Notes: a model not told the origin generated them from the sequence alone. A stretch of 64,000 nt of DNA from Dickeya chrysanthemi NCPPB 402 (GCF_000406105.1 NZ_CM001974.1:2266599-2330598), one strand, 5' to 3'; positions 31,228 to 40,577 are shown, numbered from the stretch's first letter. Program-made: numbers and translations.

Positions 31228-33062
31228 ATTTCGTCACCCCTCATCAGGCAGAGCAAACCGATTACGATGTGGTGATTGTCGGCGGCGGTATCGCCGGTTC
31301 ATTGATGGCCAAAACACTGACCCGCGGCGGAAAACGTTGTCTGATACTGGAGGCCGGCGACGGCGACAATCTGCACTACGCCGGCTACCGGCATACACTA
31401 CAGCATTATCTCCAGCGACCGGATAAACGCCATCAGGTGTCCGGGCCGCATAACGTCAACGCACCGACGCCTCATGATACGGCATGGCATTCGCTACAGC
31501 CTGACGGCTATGACGACGGCGGTTATCTGGTTCAACGCGGCCCGTTACCATTCAGCTCCACGTATTGCCGACAACTTGGCGGCACATCGCTGCACTGGCT
31601 CGGCAGCGCCATGCGTATGCTGCCGGAAGATTTTGAATTGCAAAGCCGCTATGGCATCGGCCTGGACTGGCCGTTGCGCTATGCGGATCTCGAACCCTGG
31701 TATCGGGCAGCCGAGTATGAGCTGGGCGTATCCGCCAACGTAGCAGAACAGGCCTATCTGGGCATTCGTTTTCCGCCGGATTACGTCTATCCCATGCAGG
31801 GACTGCCGCCCGCCTGGGGCGCTCGCCAGTTGGCCCGTCGCCTCAGCGGGGCGTGTCTGGTTGAAGATGGCGAGTCTATTGCGCTGTCCCTGCACGGTAC
31901 GCCGTCCGCCCGTAACGGCGTACCGCATCCCGATTATGACCATGGCCGTGGTTATCATCCTCATGGCGCGGCTGGCGGTTCGCCGCTTGGGCGGCAATGC
32001 ACCGGCAACAGCCATTGTACGCCGTTCTGTCCGACGCAGGCTCGTTACAATGCGCTGAAAACGCTGGAAGACGCCGCGCCTGAACGGCTGGATGTCCTCA
32101 CCTGCAGCGTGGCGCATAAACTGCTGATCGACCCTGCGACAGACGCCATTACCGGTATTCAGTTTCGTCATTATGTTCATCAGGATACAGCGTTACATCG
32201 CCTGCATACCGTTAGCGCCCGGCGCTATGTTCTGGCGGGCAATGCGATCGCGAATGCGGTTCTGCTGCTGGCGTCCGACGCCTGCAAAGGCAATGACCTG
32301 GTAGGCCGTCATTTGATGGATCATCCGGTCTTGCCGGTGTGGGGGCGAACCGATACGCCATGGTGGCCGATGCGCGGCCCGCTCACAACATCGGGTATTG
32401 AAGTCATGCGGGGCGGCCCGGCCCGTGCGCAACGGGCGGCCTATCGCATCGAACTGAGTAACGATGGCTGGCGGTGGCCGGTCAACCGGCTTTATCAGGA
32501 TGTCGAACAGTTACTGGCGGAGCCGCTGTGCGGCCCTCACCTGCGTAAACAGATGCGCGAGCGGCTATCGCGGCAATGTAGCGCGCGCTGTATGGTAGAA
32601 CAGTTACCGGAATACAATAATCGGGTGACGATTCATCCGGATTACCGGGATGCGCTGGGTAATTACCGCCCGGTGATTCACTACGATTTGTCGTTGTATA
32701 CCCGTGCCGGCGTCGCACGCGCTGGCGCCGCCATGCGACACATTTTCAGGCACGCCGGTATTCGTGACCACAGCCACTACTTACGAGATGACCCCGGATA
32801 TTTTACCTATCAAGGGCAACCACTGGCGTTTACCGGAGCCGGACACATCGCCGGCACCCATTGCATGGGGAATTCCCCCCATCATTCGGTCGTTGATCGC
32901 CAGCAACGTAGCTGGACTCATAAGAATCTCTATTTAGTCGGCGCCGGAAATATGGTGAGCATGGGGACAGCGCCACCCACGCTGACGCTGGCGGCGTTGA
33001 CGTTATGGGCTGCGCACACAATTCTTTCCGAACTGGACAGAATGTGTGCCAGAACACGTTAA
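31224..33062 (+). CDS. GMC-family FAD oxidoreductase
   Basis: A 612-residue flavoprotein. The start at 31224 (overlapping the previous stop) is preferred over an ATG 15 bp upstream. The FAD loop VVIVGGGIAGSLMAKTL lies at about residues 12-28. RQLGGTSLHWLGSAMRM near 115 is the flavin-ring region. CTGNSHCTPFCPTQARYNAL near 260-280 is a cysteine-rich segment seen in bacterial gluconate/sorbitol-type dehydrogenases. The C-terminal active-site part has GTHCMG followed by LYLVGAGNMVSMGTAPPTLT. No export signal is visible. Together with the small subunit it should oxidise an alcohol or polyol. The gene after it encodes a ferritin-like protein, an unusual partner. Confidence 0.88.
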   Translation: MNFVTPHQAEQTDYDVVIVGGGIAGSLMAKTLTRGGKRCLILEAGDGDNLHYAGYRHTLQHYLQRPDKRHQVSGPHNVNAPTPHDTAWHSLQPDGYDDGGYLVQRGPLPFSSTYCRQLGGTSLHWLGSAMRMLPEDFELQSRYGIGLDWPLRYADLEPWYRAAEYELGVSANVAEQAYLGIRFPPDYVYPMQGLPPAWGARQLARRLSGACLVEDGESIALSLHGTPSARNGVPHPDYDHGRGYHPHGAAGGSPLGRQCTGNSHCTPFCPTQARYNALKTLEDAAPERLDVLTCSVAHKLLIDPATDAITGIQFRHYVHQDTALHRLHTVSARRYVLAGNAIANAVLLLASDACKGNDLVGRHLMDHPVLPVWGRTDTPWWPMRGPLTTSGIEVMRGGPARAQRAAYRIELSNDGWRWPVNRLYQDVEQLLAEPLCGPHLRKQMRERLSRQCSARCMVEQLPEYNNRVTIHPDYRDALGNYRPVIHYDLSLYTRAGVARAGAAMRHIFRHAGIRDHSHYLRDDPGYFTYQGQPLAFTGAGHIAGTHCMGNSPHHSVVDRQQRSWTHKNLYLVGAGNMVSMGTAPPTLTLAALTLWAAHTILSELDRMCARTR

Positions 33063-33177
33063 ATGAGAAAAAAACGCTACAAAAGATGATGATATTCAGG
33101 TTTCATGCTAGGAATAAATAGATAAGACTAACTACACACTTCGTCACTGCCGCAACTGACTAAGACGGAATAACGCT

Positions 33178-34734
33178 ATGAACTTAAACGAACAAAGCCA
33201 ACAGCACGATTTGGAAACCACATTCAGGGAGCAGGGCTACGTCAAACTGACCAGTCACAAAGATCTGGCCCATGAACTGGATGACATACGGGATCTATTA
33301 CAAAAAGCGATGGTTCTGGAGCACGCGGTCATTCCCCCTTATTTGACCATGCTTTATACGGTGAATGACGATATCGATCAGCGTGTTCCCGACGTGATCC
33401 ACTCGGTCGTGATTGAAGAAATGCTGCACTTCGTCATGGTCGGCAACTTGCTTAATGCGGTAGGCGGCACGCCGGATATCAACAGCCCCAGCTTCATGCC
33501 TGATTATCCGGCTACGCTGCCGTTCGGTATTGAAGATCTGGAAATTCAGTTACACCCCTTCTCCCAGCATGCCATACATCAGGCGATGCAAATCGAACAT
33601 CCCAAGTATGTGCGTCCTGAAGTGGTAGCCAGTCACGTTTGCAGCGACATGTCTATCGGCGAGTATTACGTCTATATCGAATCGCGCTTACGCGCCGCCG
33701 TAGAGTCGTTTGGCGAAAAAGCGGTGTTCTGCGGCGACCCGACGCGTCAGATTGAACCGGCTCAGTTCTGCCACGGCTCATACGGCAACATCATTCCGGT
33801 GGTCGATCTGGAAAGCGCTATCAACACCCTGCGTCAGATTTGCGATCAGGGTGAAGGTTCGCCGCACAATATTTGGCAGGGCGATGAAAACGATGTGCCG
33901 CATTACTACCGGTTCAACGAAATTTACTGCGAACGCATGTATGCGCATGGCGATACCATCGCCAGCGGCCCCACCGGCGACCCACTGAACATCGAGTGGG
34001 ATAAAGCCGTAAGAACCCACAGTGCAGCCAAGATCAGCGACTATCCGGAAAGCGAGCTGCGCAAAGCGATTGTGCGCTTCAATCGTCGTTACACCGAAAT
34101 TCTGGAAAATCTGCAACTGGCGTTGTCCGGCCGGCCGCTCAAACTGACCCCCGCCGTGATGGCGATGGGTTCACTGCGTGAAGATTTCCGTGCCATTGTC
34201 GCTCACCCGTTCCCCGGCGATAGCGCTTACCACGCCGCCCCGACATTCGAATATACGCCGCCGCCGCCGCCGCGCTTTCAGGCCAAGAGCCAGGCGGTAA
34301 CCTTTGCCAATAATCAGGCTACGCTGGAAAAACTGGCACAGGCGTATGAGGCCGGCGATCTGCAAATGGCGCTGGCATGTCTGAGCGAGCAACTGGTGTG
34401 GGATATGACCGGCCCGGTAGACGTGCCGTATACCGGCGTGTTCTATGGTCACGAAGGTTTCTCACGCTTCTGGTCGTTGATGGGCCAGACGGTGGAATTC
34501 AGCAGCGAAGTGGTGGAAAAAGTCTTCTTTAGCGACAATCAGGCGATGGCTTACGGCAGCCAGCAAGGCATCACCAAATCCACCCGCGTACCTTACAGCT
34601 ACGACTGGGCGATACGCTATGAATTCACCCATGATCATCGCATCCGGCTAATGCGTAATTATTTCAACCCGATGAAGATTCAGGCTGCGTTGGCCGCCAC
34701 GCCACCGAAACCACGGTCATTCATCAACAAGTAA
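33178..34734 (+). CDS. Ferritin-like domain protein fused to an NTF2/SnoaL-like domain
   Basis: A 518-residue protein. Residues about 30-260 form a ferritin-like helical domain with possible metal ligands (LEHAVIPPYLTMLYTV, VIEEMLHFVMVGNLLNAVGG, then HPKYVRPEVVASHV). This family is also found in VioB/StaD/RebD-type enzymes that join indole-pyruvate imines. Residues about 378-505 form a SnoaL/NTF2-like domain (LEKLAQAYEAGDLQMALACL ... GVFYGHEGFSRFWSLM). A Pro-rich hinge (YTPPPPPRFQ) joins them. No violacein or indolocarbazole partner is present. It lies 115 bp after the GMC gene, the same way round, with a strong terminator behind it, so the three genes are likely one unit. Substrate unknown. 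Confidence 0.8.
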   Translation: MNLNEQSQQHDLETTFREQGYVKLTSHKDLAHELDDIRDLLQKAMVLEHAVIPPYLTMLYTVNDDIDQRVPDVIHSVVIEEMLHFVMVGNLLNAVGGTPDINSPSFMPDYPATLPFGIEDLEIQLHPFSQHAIHQAMQIEHPKYVRPEVVASHVCSDMSIGEYYVYIESRLRAAVESFGEKAVFCGDPTRQIEPAQFCHGSYGNIIPVVDLESAINTLRQICDQGEGSPHNIWQGDENDVPHYYRFNEIYCERMYAHGDTIASGPTGDPLNIEWDKAVRTHSAAKISDYPESELRKAIVRFNRRYTEILENLQLALSGRPLKLTPAVMAMGSLREDFRAIVAHPFPGDSAYHAAPTFEYTPPPPPRFQAKSQAVTFANNQATLEKLAQAYEAGDLQMALACLSEQLVWDMTGPVDVPYTGVFYGHEGFSRFWSLMGQTVEFSSEVVEKVFFSDNQAMAYGSQQGITKSTRVPYSYDWAIRYEFTHDHRIRLMRNYFNPMKIQAALAATPPKPRSFINK

Positions 34735-34762
34735 TACCGCTTTCCTGACAAACGGCATACCG

Positions 34763-34790
34763 GCACCGCCTCGTTGGCGGTGCTTTTTTT
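34763..34790 (+). terminator. Strong rho-independent terminator
   Basis: Stem GCACCGCC/GGCGGTGC, five-base loop, followed by seven T. It ends the oxidoreductase cluster and stands just beyond the 3' end of the convergent phosphatase gene. Confidence 0.92.
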
Positions 34791-34807
34791 CGGCTGGGAT
34801 AACGCCG

Positions 34808-35575
34808 TCAGATACTGAAAAACGGTTCGACAATGTGTTGTACGTCGGGAATGGCTGTCGCTACATGCATTCCCCCTACGCCGTAATGACCGCGATATTT
34901 CACCACCAATCCAGCTTCCGAGCCAATCACTACCCCGGCGGCGATATCCCAAATGCTGGTGTTTTTCTCCACATAACCGTCGGTAAACCCCAGCGCGGCA
35001 AAACTCAGCCCAACCGTCGCGCAACGATAGCGCGCCACGGCCCACCCTTCGTCGCGCAGATAACCATCGATCACCGCCACTTCCACCGCCGCCCATTTAT
35101 TGCTTTCCCCCAGCGCCACCAACCGGATTTCGCTGAACGGCACCTGACGGCGATAAGGCATACCGTTGCGCCACACGCCGCACCCAATCGCCGCCGACAG
35201 CGTCAGGCCCAGCATCGGCAAGGCAATCGTACCGACCACCGCCAGCCCGTTTTCAACATACCCGATGGAAATCCCCCACAGCGGCAAACCGCGCAGAAAG
35301 TTGGTCGTGCCGTCGATCGGGTCGATGGCCCAAAAACTGTCGCCGACCTCTCCGCCCATTTCCTCGCCGAGGATGGCATCCTGCGGAAAAGTCTCGCTCA
35401 AACGATCGCGAATCAACTGTTCGACCTGGCGATCCGCCTCCGACACAAAATCATTGGCGGATTTCTGTTCCACGACCACACTGTCGCGCCGGGCAAAGAG
35501 TTGTTTTGCCAGCAACGCGGCTTCCTCCATGACGGCGTTGGCGGTTTCAAAACGCAATTGCAAATCAGACATCAC
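34808..35575 (-). CDS. Inositol monophosphatase family phosphatase
   Basis: A 255-residue Mg-dependent phosphatase. Motif 1 is ILGEEMGG near residue 68, the metal-binding core is WAIDPIDGTTNFLRGLP at about 82-98, and IWDIAAGVVIGSEAGLVV near 208-225 is the second signature. Members hydrolyse inositol monophosphates, histidinol phosphate or related sugar phosphates. It lies last in a six-gene leftward operon, 12 bp after the glycerophosphodiesterase gene, and the operon context favours a phosphorylated polyol such as inositol phosphate as substrate (inference). It is distinct from the housekeeping SuhB, which belongs elsewhere in the genome. Confidence 0.88.
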   Translation of the reverse strand: MMSDLQLRFETANAVMEEAALLAKQLFARRDSVVVEQKSANDFVSEADRQVEQLIRDRLSETFPQDAILGEEMGGEVGDSFWAIDPIDGTTNFLRGLPLWGISIGYVENGLAVVGTIALPMLGLTLSAAIGCGVWRNGMPYRRQVPFSEIRLVALGESNKWAAVEVAVIDGYLRDEGWAVARYRCATVGLSFAALGFTDGYVEKNTSIWDIAAGVVIGSEAGLVVKYRGHYGVGGMHVATAIPDVQHIVEPFFSI

Positions 35576-35587
35576 ACCCTCCGGTTA

Positions 35588-36346
35588 TTAACCCAGCAAA
35601 TCAGGAATATCAGACAGCACCGTCTGGGCGCCATTGTCCAGAAAGCGCCGGGCCTGCGCCGCGTCATTGACAACCGCCACCGCGTATTCGATACCGCTAT
35701 CCGCCAGAATGCGTTGTGCGTCCTCATCCATCAATTCAGACAGGCAGTGTAAAATCTGGCAGTGTGTTTCCTGCAACAACGCCAGCGGTTTCTTGGGCGG
35801 CACCACCACCGCAAACGCCCGCGGGACATCCGGCATCAGCCTTGCGGCGGCCTGAATCGAACGCACGGAAAAGCTCGACAAAAACAGGCTGTCACGGTTG
35901 GCTGGCCACATCGATTTCAGGACGGCCAGCACCACCTCGGCGGTTTCAACGTCATCTCCCGCGGTGGGTTTCAGCTCGAGCTGTAACCCCATATCCAGCT
36001 CCAGTACGCAGGTGATCAACTCCTGCAGCGTCGGGATGGTCACCCCGGCGAACGCCTCGCCATATTGGGCGCGCGCCTCCAGCCGACGAATTTCCGCCAG
36101 CGTCAGCCCCGCTACCAGGCCGCGCCCGTTGGTAGTGCGATCCACCCGATCATCATGGATGATCACCGGCTGACGATCCCGGGTGAGTTTGACATCCACC
36201 TCCAGCCACGTCGCCCCGCGTTGCGCCGCCTTGTGCATCGCAATCAGCGTATTTTCCGGCGCCAGTGATGGCGCCCCCCGATGGGCAATCAGCGCCGCCT
36301 TTACCACACGCCTCTGGCGCAGATTCTCAGTTGCAACATCAAACAT
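35588..36346 (-). CDS. Glycerophosphodiester phosphodiesterase (UgpQ-like, cytoplasmic)
   Basis: A 252-residue GDPD. AHRGAPSLAPENTLIAMHKA at about 21-40 carries the catalytic His and the Glu/Asn pair; LEVDVKLTRDRQPVIIHDD at about 54-72 gives the metal ligands and second His. There is no signal peptide, so it acts in the cytoplasm on substrates brought in by the importer upstream in the operon. It splits glycerophosphodiesters into an alcohol and glycerol 3-phosphate (or, in some members, a phosphorylated alcohol and glycerol). It lies between the solute-binding protein gene (127 bp) and the phosphatase gene (12 bp). Confidence 0.9.
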   Translation of the reverse strand: MFDVATENLRQRRVVKAALIAHRGAPSLAPENTLIAMHKAAQRGATWLEVDVKLTRDRQPVIIHDDRVDRTTNGRGLVAGLTLAEIRRLEARAQYGEAFAGVTIPTLQELITCVLELDMGLQLELKPTAGDDVETAEVVLAVLKSMWPANRDSLFLSSFSVRSIQAAARLMPDVPRAFAVVVPPKKPLALLQETHCQILHCLSELMDEDAQRILADSGIEYAVAVVNDAAQARRFLDNGAQTVLSDIPDLLG

Positions 36347-36473
36347 AATGGTTTCCCTGGTGTTTCAGTGCATCGGTGTTAAGTAAAAAAATATGTTGGA
36401 GCCAGGTACATTCCGCCTTGCCCGCGTCGGATACAAACAAGTTGTTCAAACGTCATCACAAGGCTTCGCGATG

Positions 36474-37607
36474 TCATTTCAGCATCACGTTTTGAATAAA
36501 TTGTTTTTTGATTTCATCGCCCAGGGGTTTAGCCGCCCAGGCAAAGCTATGCGATCGGTCCAGTACGCCTTCCGTTGCGTCGTCAGTGCCGGACGGCAAC
36601 AACGGCGCGGTGCCGAACTGCGCGTGGAAACGTCGTTGCGTATCCGGCAATGTCAGCCAGTGAATAAACAACAAGGCCGCCGCTTTATGTCTGGCATTCG
36701 CCGGGATGCCGACCACATTCCCACCGCCCGGCATACCGAATTCAGGCAGGTAGAATTTGATGTCCTGCGACAGGTCCCCTTTATGCTGTTGCGAGAGCAC
36801 CAAATCTTCCCAGGATGCGGCAAGTTTAAACTCGCCGGCATTCAGCCGGGTGAGGCTATCGGCATTGGAGGCGCTGATCACCAGGCTACTTTTGTAACGG
36901 TTGAACCAGCGCCAGGACGGCGCCAGCCGCTGCACTATCTCCGGCGAGACGTGACCGTCCCGATAGTTCACATCGGTGACCAGCGTCCGTGTGATGGATT
37001 CGATAAATGCCGGGCCGGAACCGCCGTTTTCCACGTTAAAGGTGAATTCGCCGGGGTTTTTCTGCAGAAACTGTTCAAACTGGGGTAGCGTACGCGGTAG
37101 ATCGCGCTCGTTGATGCGGGCCGAATGGTAAGCGATGACCGTTTGGTTACCCCAAAATGCTACCGCATACCCCTGGGTATCAACGCCTTCGATTTGGTAA
37201 GTCAGTTTATCGCCATCAGGTAAACGGGATCTGAGCGGCCCCCAGAACAATTTGGGACCGTTGAGTAACCCAAACTGGCTACCGCCCACCGAGATCACGT
37301 CGACATCCCCCCGCTCGCGGTACTGCTCCGCCAGCAACTTGTTAATGCTGGCTGCCGCCTCGCCATCCGGAATGGTGACCCGAATACCATACTGCCGCTC
37401 AAATGCCTTCACTTCGTCGCGCAGCCGATCCTGGTAATACCAGTTAAACCAGGTTAGTTGCCCTTCCTGACGCGCCTGCGCTTCCACATCCGTCCACGAC
37501 AGGGTTTTCAGATCAACGGGTTCAGCCTGAGCCTGATACAACGGCAGCAACAAAACCGGCAACGCAACCAGCCTGCGCAGCGTCGACAGCGTAAATCGAG
37601 TAAACAT
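36474..37607 (-). CDS. ABC importer periplasmic solute-binding protein
   Basis: A 377-residue protein starting at 37607, where GGGAGGGAA lies ahead; the frame extends 12 codons further but without a ribosome-binding site. The signal peptide is TLRRLVALPVLLLPLYQAQA. The mature part is a family 1-type solute-binding protein (QLTWFNWYYQDRLRDEVKAF, VDVISVGGSQFGLLNGPK, VDTQGYAVAFWGNQTVIAYH), the cluster that includes iron(III), polyamine, phosphonate and glycerophosphate-type binders. The last part includes GNVVGIPANARHKAAALLFI. The ligand cannot be read from sequence; the operon suggests a glycerophosphodiester such as glycerophosphoinositol. Confidence 0.87.
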   Translation of the reverse strand: MFTRFTLSTLRRLVALPVLLLPLYQAQAEPVDLKTLSWTDVEAQARQEGQLTWFNWYYQDRLRDEVKAFERQYGIRVTIPDGEAAASINKLLAEQYRERGDVDVISVGGSQFGLLNGPKLFWGPLRSRLPDGDKLTYQIEGVDTQGYAVAFWGNQTVIAYHSARINERDLPRTLPQFEQFLQKNPGEFTFNVENGGSGPAFIESITRTLVTDVNYRDGHVSPEIVQRLAPSWRWFNRYKSSLVISASNADSLTRLNAGEFKLAASWEDLVLSQQHKGDLSQDIKFYLPEFGMPGGGNVVGIPANARHKAAALLFIHWLTLPDTQRRFHAQFGTAPLLPSGTDDATEGVLDRSHSFAWAAKPLGDEIKKQFIQNVMLK

Positions 37608-37645
37608 GCGATATTCCCTCCCCTGAAGATTAAGCCACATCATCG

Positions 37646-38479
37646 CTATCCCTTATTAACGAATGCGGATGTCGGCACATGCTTGAGACAGCGCTCCATC
37701 AGTAACATCAACACCACGTTGGGGAGCACCAGGATCAGTGACACTACAGCGGCATTAGGCCGGATAAAGTTGTAGCCAAGATAGGAATACAAGATGGTAG
37801 GAACGGTGATGAAATCAGGCGCCCCCACGATGTAAGAAACGGAAAATTCTTCAATCGACAGGATGAACACCATGATCATCGATGCCATTGCACCGGACTG
37901 AAGCGACGGCCAATAGACTACCCGGAAGACACGCCAGCGCGACGCCCCCATATTACGCGCCGCATCAATCAAATCCTGCCGCACCTGGCTGAAGGAGACG
38001 CTCATAATTCGAATGGCATACGGCAGGAACAGCACCGTGTGACCGAGAAAAATCCCCAGAAATCGTGAATAGATGCCCAGTTGCATGAGCAATGAAGAGA
38101 AGAACACCGCCACCACGAATCCCGGCAATACGATCGGCAACAGCGTCAATACCTGCGCGACGCCTTTACCGGGAAACGACAACCGGCCTAAGGCATACGC
38201 GGTCGGCATCGCCAACAACAGGCAAGTCAGCGTGACTAAGGGTGCCAGCAGGTAGCTGTGCAACAGCGCATCAGGCAATGAGGTGTTATTCCAGAGATCG
38301 CGCCAGCGCAGCAGTGACAACACCGGTGGAAACACATCCGGGTAAGCCCAGGGATGCGCAGGATCCACCAGCGACCACAGCACCGCCATGGCAAACGGCA
38401 GGATAAACCACACACACCCCAGCAGCAGAAGCAACGCCACCAGCAGACGATTGAGTCGGTTAACGGCCGTTTGCTGCAT
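37646..38479 (-). CDS. ABC importer permease 2
   Basis: A 277-residue inner-membrane permease of the binding-protein-dependent type with about six helices. The EAA loop is seen in DLIDAARNMGASRWRVFRVV at about 172-191. The N-terminal helix is LLVALLLLLGCVWFILPFAM. It starts three bases after the stop of permease 1 and precedes the solute-binding protein gene. The two permeases form the membrane channel with two copies of the ATPase. Confidence 0.9.
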   Translation of the reverse strand: MQQTAVNRLNRLLVALLLLLGCVWFILPFAMAVLWSLVDPAHPWAYPDVFPPVLSLLRWRDLWNNTSLPDALLHSYLLAPLVTLTCLLLAMPTAYALGRLSFPGKGVAQVLTLLPIVLPGFVVAVFFSSLLMQLGIYSRFLGIFLGHTVLFLPYAIRIMSVSFSQVRQDLIDAARNMGASRWRVFRVVYWPSLQSGAMASMIMVFILSIEEFSVSYIVGAPDFITVPTILYSYLGYNFIRPNAAVVSLILVLPNVVLMLLMERCLKHVPTSAFVNKG

Positions 38480-38482
38480 CGT

Positions 38483-39337
38483 TTATCCCCTTATGCCACG
38501 TACGGCCGCACCCGTAGCGAAGGCCAATAACCCGGCTCCCGCCAGCGACAACAGCATCAGCATTACCGCCACCACCGCCGCCTGATTCCAGCCTTCCGTT
38601 CCCGCCTGCTGTACGCGCAACATCAGTTGCGACATCGAATTCAGGTTGACCGGGCCGGCTACCGACTGAAAGGAAAAATCACCCGCCGCACCAATGAAAA
38701 TCAGCATCATGGCGGTCTGCAACGCCCGCAACGTCAGCGGCAACACAATACGGCGGAAACGAACCCACATACCGGCCCCCAGATTGCGAGCGGCATCCAG
38801 CAGGGTATCGCCGATGGCCTGCACCGAACCGCTCAGCAGCAACAACGCAAACGGCATCTGTTTCCACACCTGAAGCACAATCACGCCAATGCCGTTGGCA
38901 TCGTTTTGCAGGCGAATCGGCCGTTCCGTTAGCCCCAACCGTAGCATCGCCAGGTTGAGAAACCCTTGATAAGAGATGAAATTGACGAACAGAAATGCCG
39001 CCGTCAGCCCCGGCACCAGCAACGGCGCTTTCAACACGGCACGCAGGGTCACCGCACCAGGAAAGGGTTTACGTAACCAGATGGCCAAAGGATAAGCCAA
39101 TGCGACCGACAGCACCGCACTGAGCAGCGCAATACGCGCCGAGTAGAAAAAAGAGCGCCAGAGCTGCTCGTCAGCCAGCATGGTTTGCCAAAAACGCAGC
39201 GAGAATTCACTGTCTCCGGCAAAATTGAAAAAACCCAGCGACTGAGAAAACGCCATCCCTACGACGGCCCCCATCGCCAGCACGATCACGCCCACCCCCG
39301 GCAACAGCAACAGATACGCCATCAATGACGCTCTCAT
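38483..39337 (-). CDS. ABC importer permease 1
   Basis: A 284-residue permease of the same type, starting MRASLMAYLLLLPGVGVIVL. The EAA loop is TLLDAARNLGAGMWVRFRRI at about 183-202. Its start overlaps the ATPase stop by four bases (ATGA), so translation is coupled. Confidence 0.9.
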   Translation of the reverse strand: MRASLMAYLLLLPGVGVIVLAMGAVVGMAFSQSLGFFNFAGDSEFSLRFWQTMLADEQLWRSFFYSARIALLSAVLSVALAYPLAIWLRKPFPGAVTLRAVLKAPLLVPGLTAAFLFVNFISYQGFLNLAMLRLGLTERPIRLQNDANGIGVIVLQVWKQMPFALLLLSGSVQAIGDTLLDAARNLGAGMWVRFRRIVLPLTLRALQTAMMLIFIGAAGDFSFQSVAGPVNLNSMSQLMLRVQQAGTEGWNQAAVVAVMLMLLSLAGAGLLAFATGAAVRGIRG

Positions 39338-40413
39338 GTCACCACCTCCTGCAAAAAACGCAACGCACCGGGAGGCACTGAAAAGCAGTGGGTATCACCT
39401 TCCAGCAACGGCTGGGAGCCCAACAATTGAATGCGGTAGCTCTGGGTATCGGAATCTGGCGAACACCCTTCAATGTCAGTCAGGTTGCCAAGAAAAGTAT
39501 GGCGTTTGATGCGCAGCGAAAAGATATTTTGCCCCTGTGAAGGCATCGGTAGCAGACGGGCGTTTTCCGGCCGCCAGCACAAATAAACGCGATCCTGACG
39601 CGGCGCCTCATCCGACGCCACAATCAGCTCGCCGAGTGCGGTGGCGACCCGATAATGCCCGCTATATTCATCGCGTGATATGACGGAACCCGTCATGATA
39701 TTGGCCGTGCCAATAAAATCGGCGACAAACCGGTTGACCGGCCGGTGATAAATGTCCTGCGGAGTACCGGCCTGAATAATGCGGCCACCGTGCATCACAA
39801 TCACCTTGTCGGACATTGCCAGCGCTTCCGCCTGATCATGTGTAACGTACACGGCGGTAAAGCCCTGCTTACGTTGCAACATACGGATCTGTAAACGCAG
39901 TTGCTCGCGTAACCTGGCATCCAGATTGGATAATGGCTCATCAAAGAGCATCACATCCGGTCGTACCGCCATCGATCGCGCCAGCGCCACCCGCTGTTGT
40001 TGTCCACCGGAGAGCTGGCCGGGCAATTTGTCGAGATGTCCGGCCATCGCCACCATCAGCGCCGTTTCCACCACCCGGTGGCTCAGCGTCTCCCGCTCTA
40101 CAGGCCGTTGTTGTAGCCCAAAGGCGATATTTTCCGATACCGTAAGATGGGGAAATAATGCATAGGACTGGAAGCACATCGCCGTATTGCGCTTTTCCGG
40201 CGCCAGGCCATTCATATCCCGGCCACCAATACGAATACGCCCGTCGTCCAGCGGTACAAAACCGGCTATCGCGCGCAATAACGTGGTTTTACCACATCCT
40301 GACGGGCCAAGCAGGGTAACGAATTCACCTTTGCCGACATCAAACGATACTCCCTTGAGGACGGGAATATCACCGTAAGCCACGCTGGCGCATTCTACTT
40401 CCAGTCGACTCAT
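39334..40413 (-). CDS. ABC importer ATPase (PotA/UgpC-like)
   Basis: A 359-residue ATPase: Walker A GPSGCGKTTLLRAIAG near residue 36-51, Q-loop CFQSYALFPHLTVSEN, signature LSGGQQQRVALARSM near 137, Walker B VMLFDEPLSNLD, and a C-terminal TOBE-type regulatory domain (RVYLCWRPENARLLP). The family drives import of polyamines, iron, phosphonates, glycerol phosphate and sugars. It is the first gene of the leftward six-gene operon, divergent from the ROK regulator across a gap with a MITE-like repeat. Confidence 0.92.
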   Translation of the reverse strand: MSRLEVECASVAYGDIPVLKGVSFDVGKGEFVTLLGPSGCGKTTLLRAIAGFVPLDDGRIRIGGRDMNGLAPEKRNTAMCFQSYALFPHLTVSENIAFGLQQRPVERETLSHRVVETALMVAMAGHLDKLPGQLSGGQQQRVALARSMAVRPDVMLFDEPLSNLDARLREQLRLQIRMLQRKQGFTAVYVTHDQAEALAMSDKVIVMHGGRIIQAGTPQDIYHRPVNRFVADFIGTANIMTGSVISRDEYSGHYRVATALGELIVASDEAPRQDRVYLCWRPENARLLPMPSQGQNIFSLRIKRHTFLGNLTDIEGCSPDSDTQSYRIQLLGSQPLLEGDTHCFSVPPGALRFLQEVVT

Positions 40414-40450
40414 TACGTATGCTCTCCCGTAGCCCGCAATACACCTGTTT

Positions 40451-40577
40451 TATACCCTTCATACTTCAAGTTGCAGGTGCGTTGGCTACCCTCACTCACC
40501 CCAGTCACTTACTTGTGTAAGCTCCTGGGGATTCGCTAGATTGCCGCCTTCCTGCAACTCGAATTATTTTGGGTATA
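40451..40577 (+). repeat. MITE-like palindromic repeat, copy 5
   Basis: Ends TATACCCTTCATACTTCAAG and ACTCGAATTATTTTGGGTAT A, with the common core (CCAGTCACTTACTTGTGTAA GC). It sits 38 bp upstream of the ATPase start, inside the operon's control region, and could affect transcription of the importer. Confidence 0.85.

Noticed and set aside
40451..40577. CRISPR-like or rho-independent terminator reading of the palindromic repeats
   Set aside because: The units are dispersed, 127-200 bp, with conserved ends and without spacers, so they are neither CRISPR repeats nor simple terminators.
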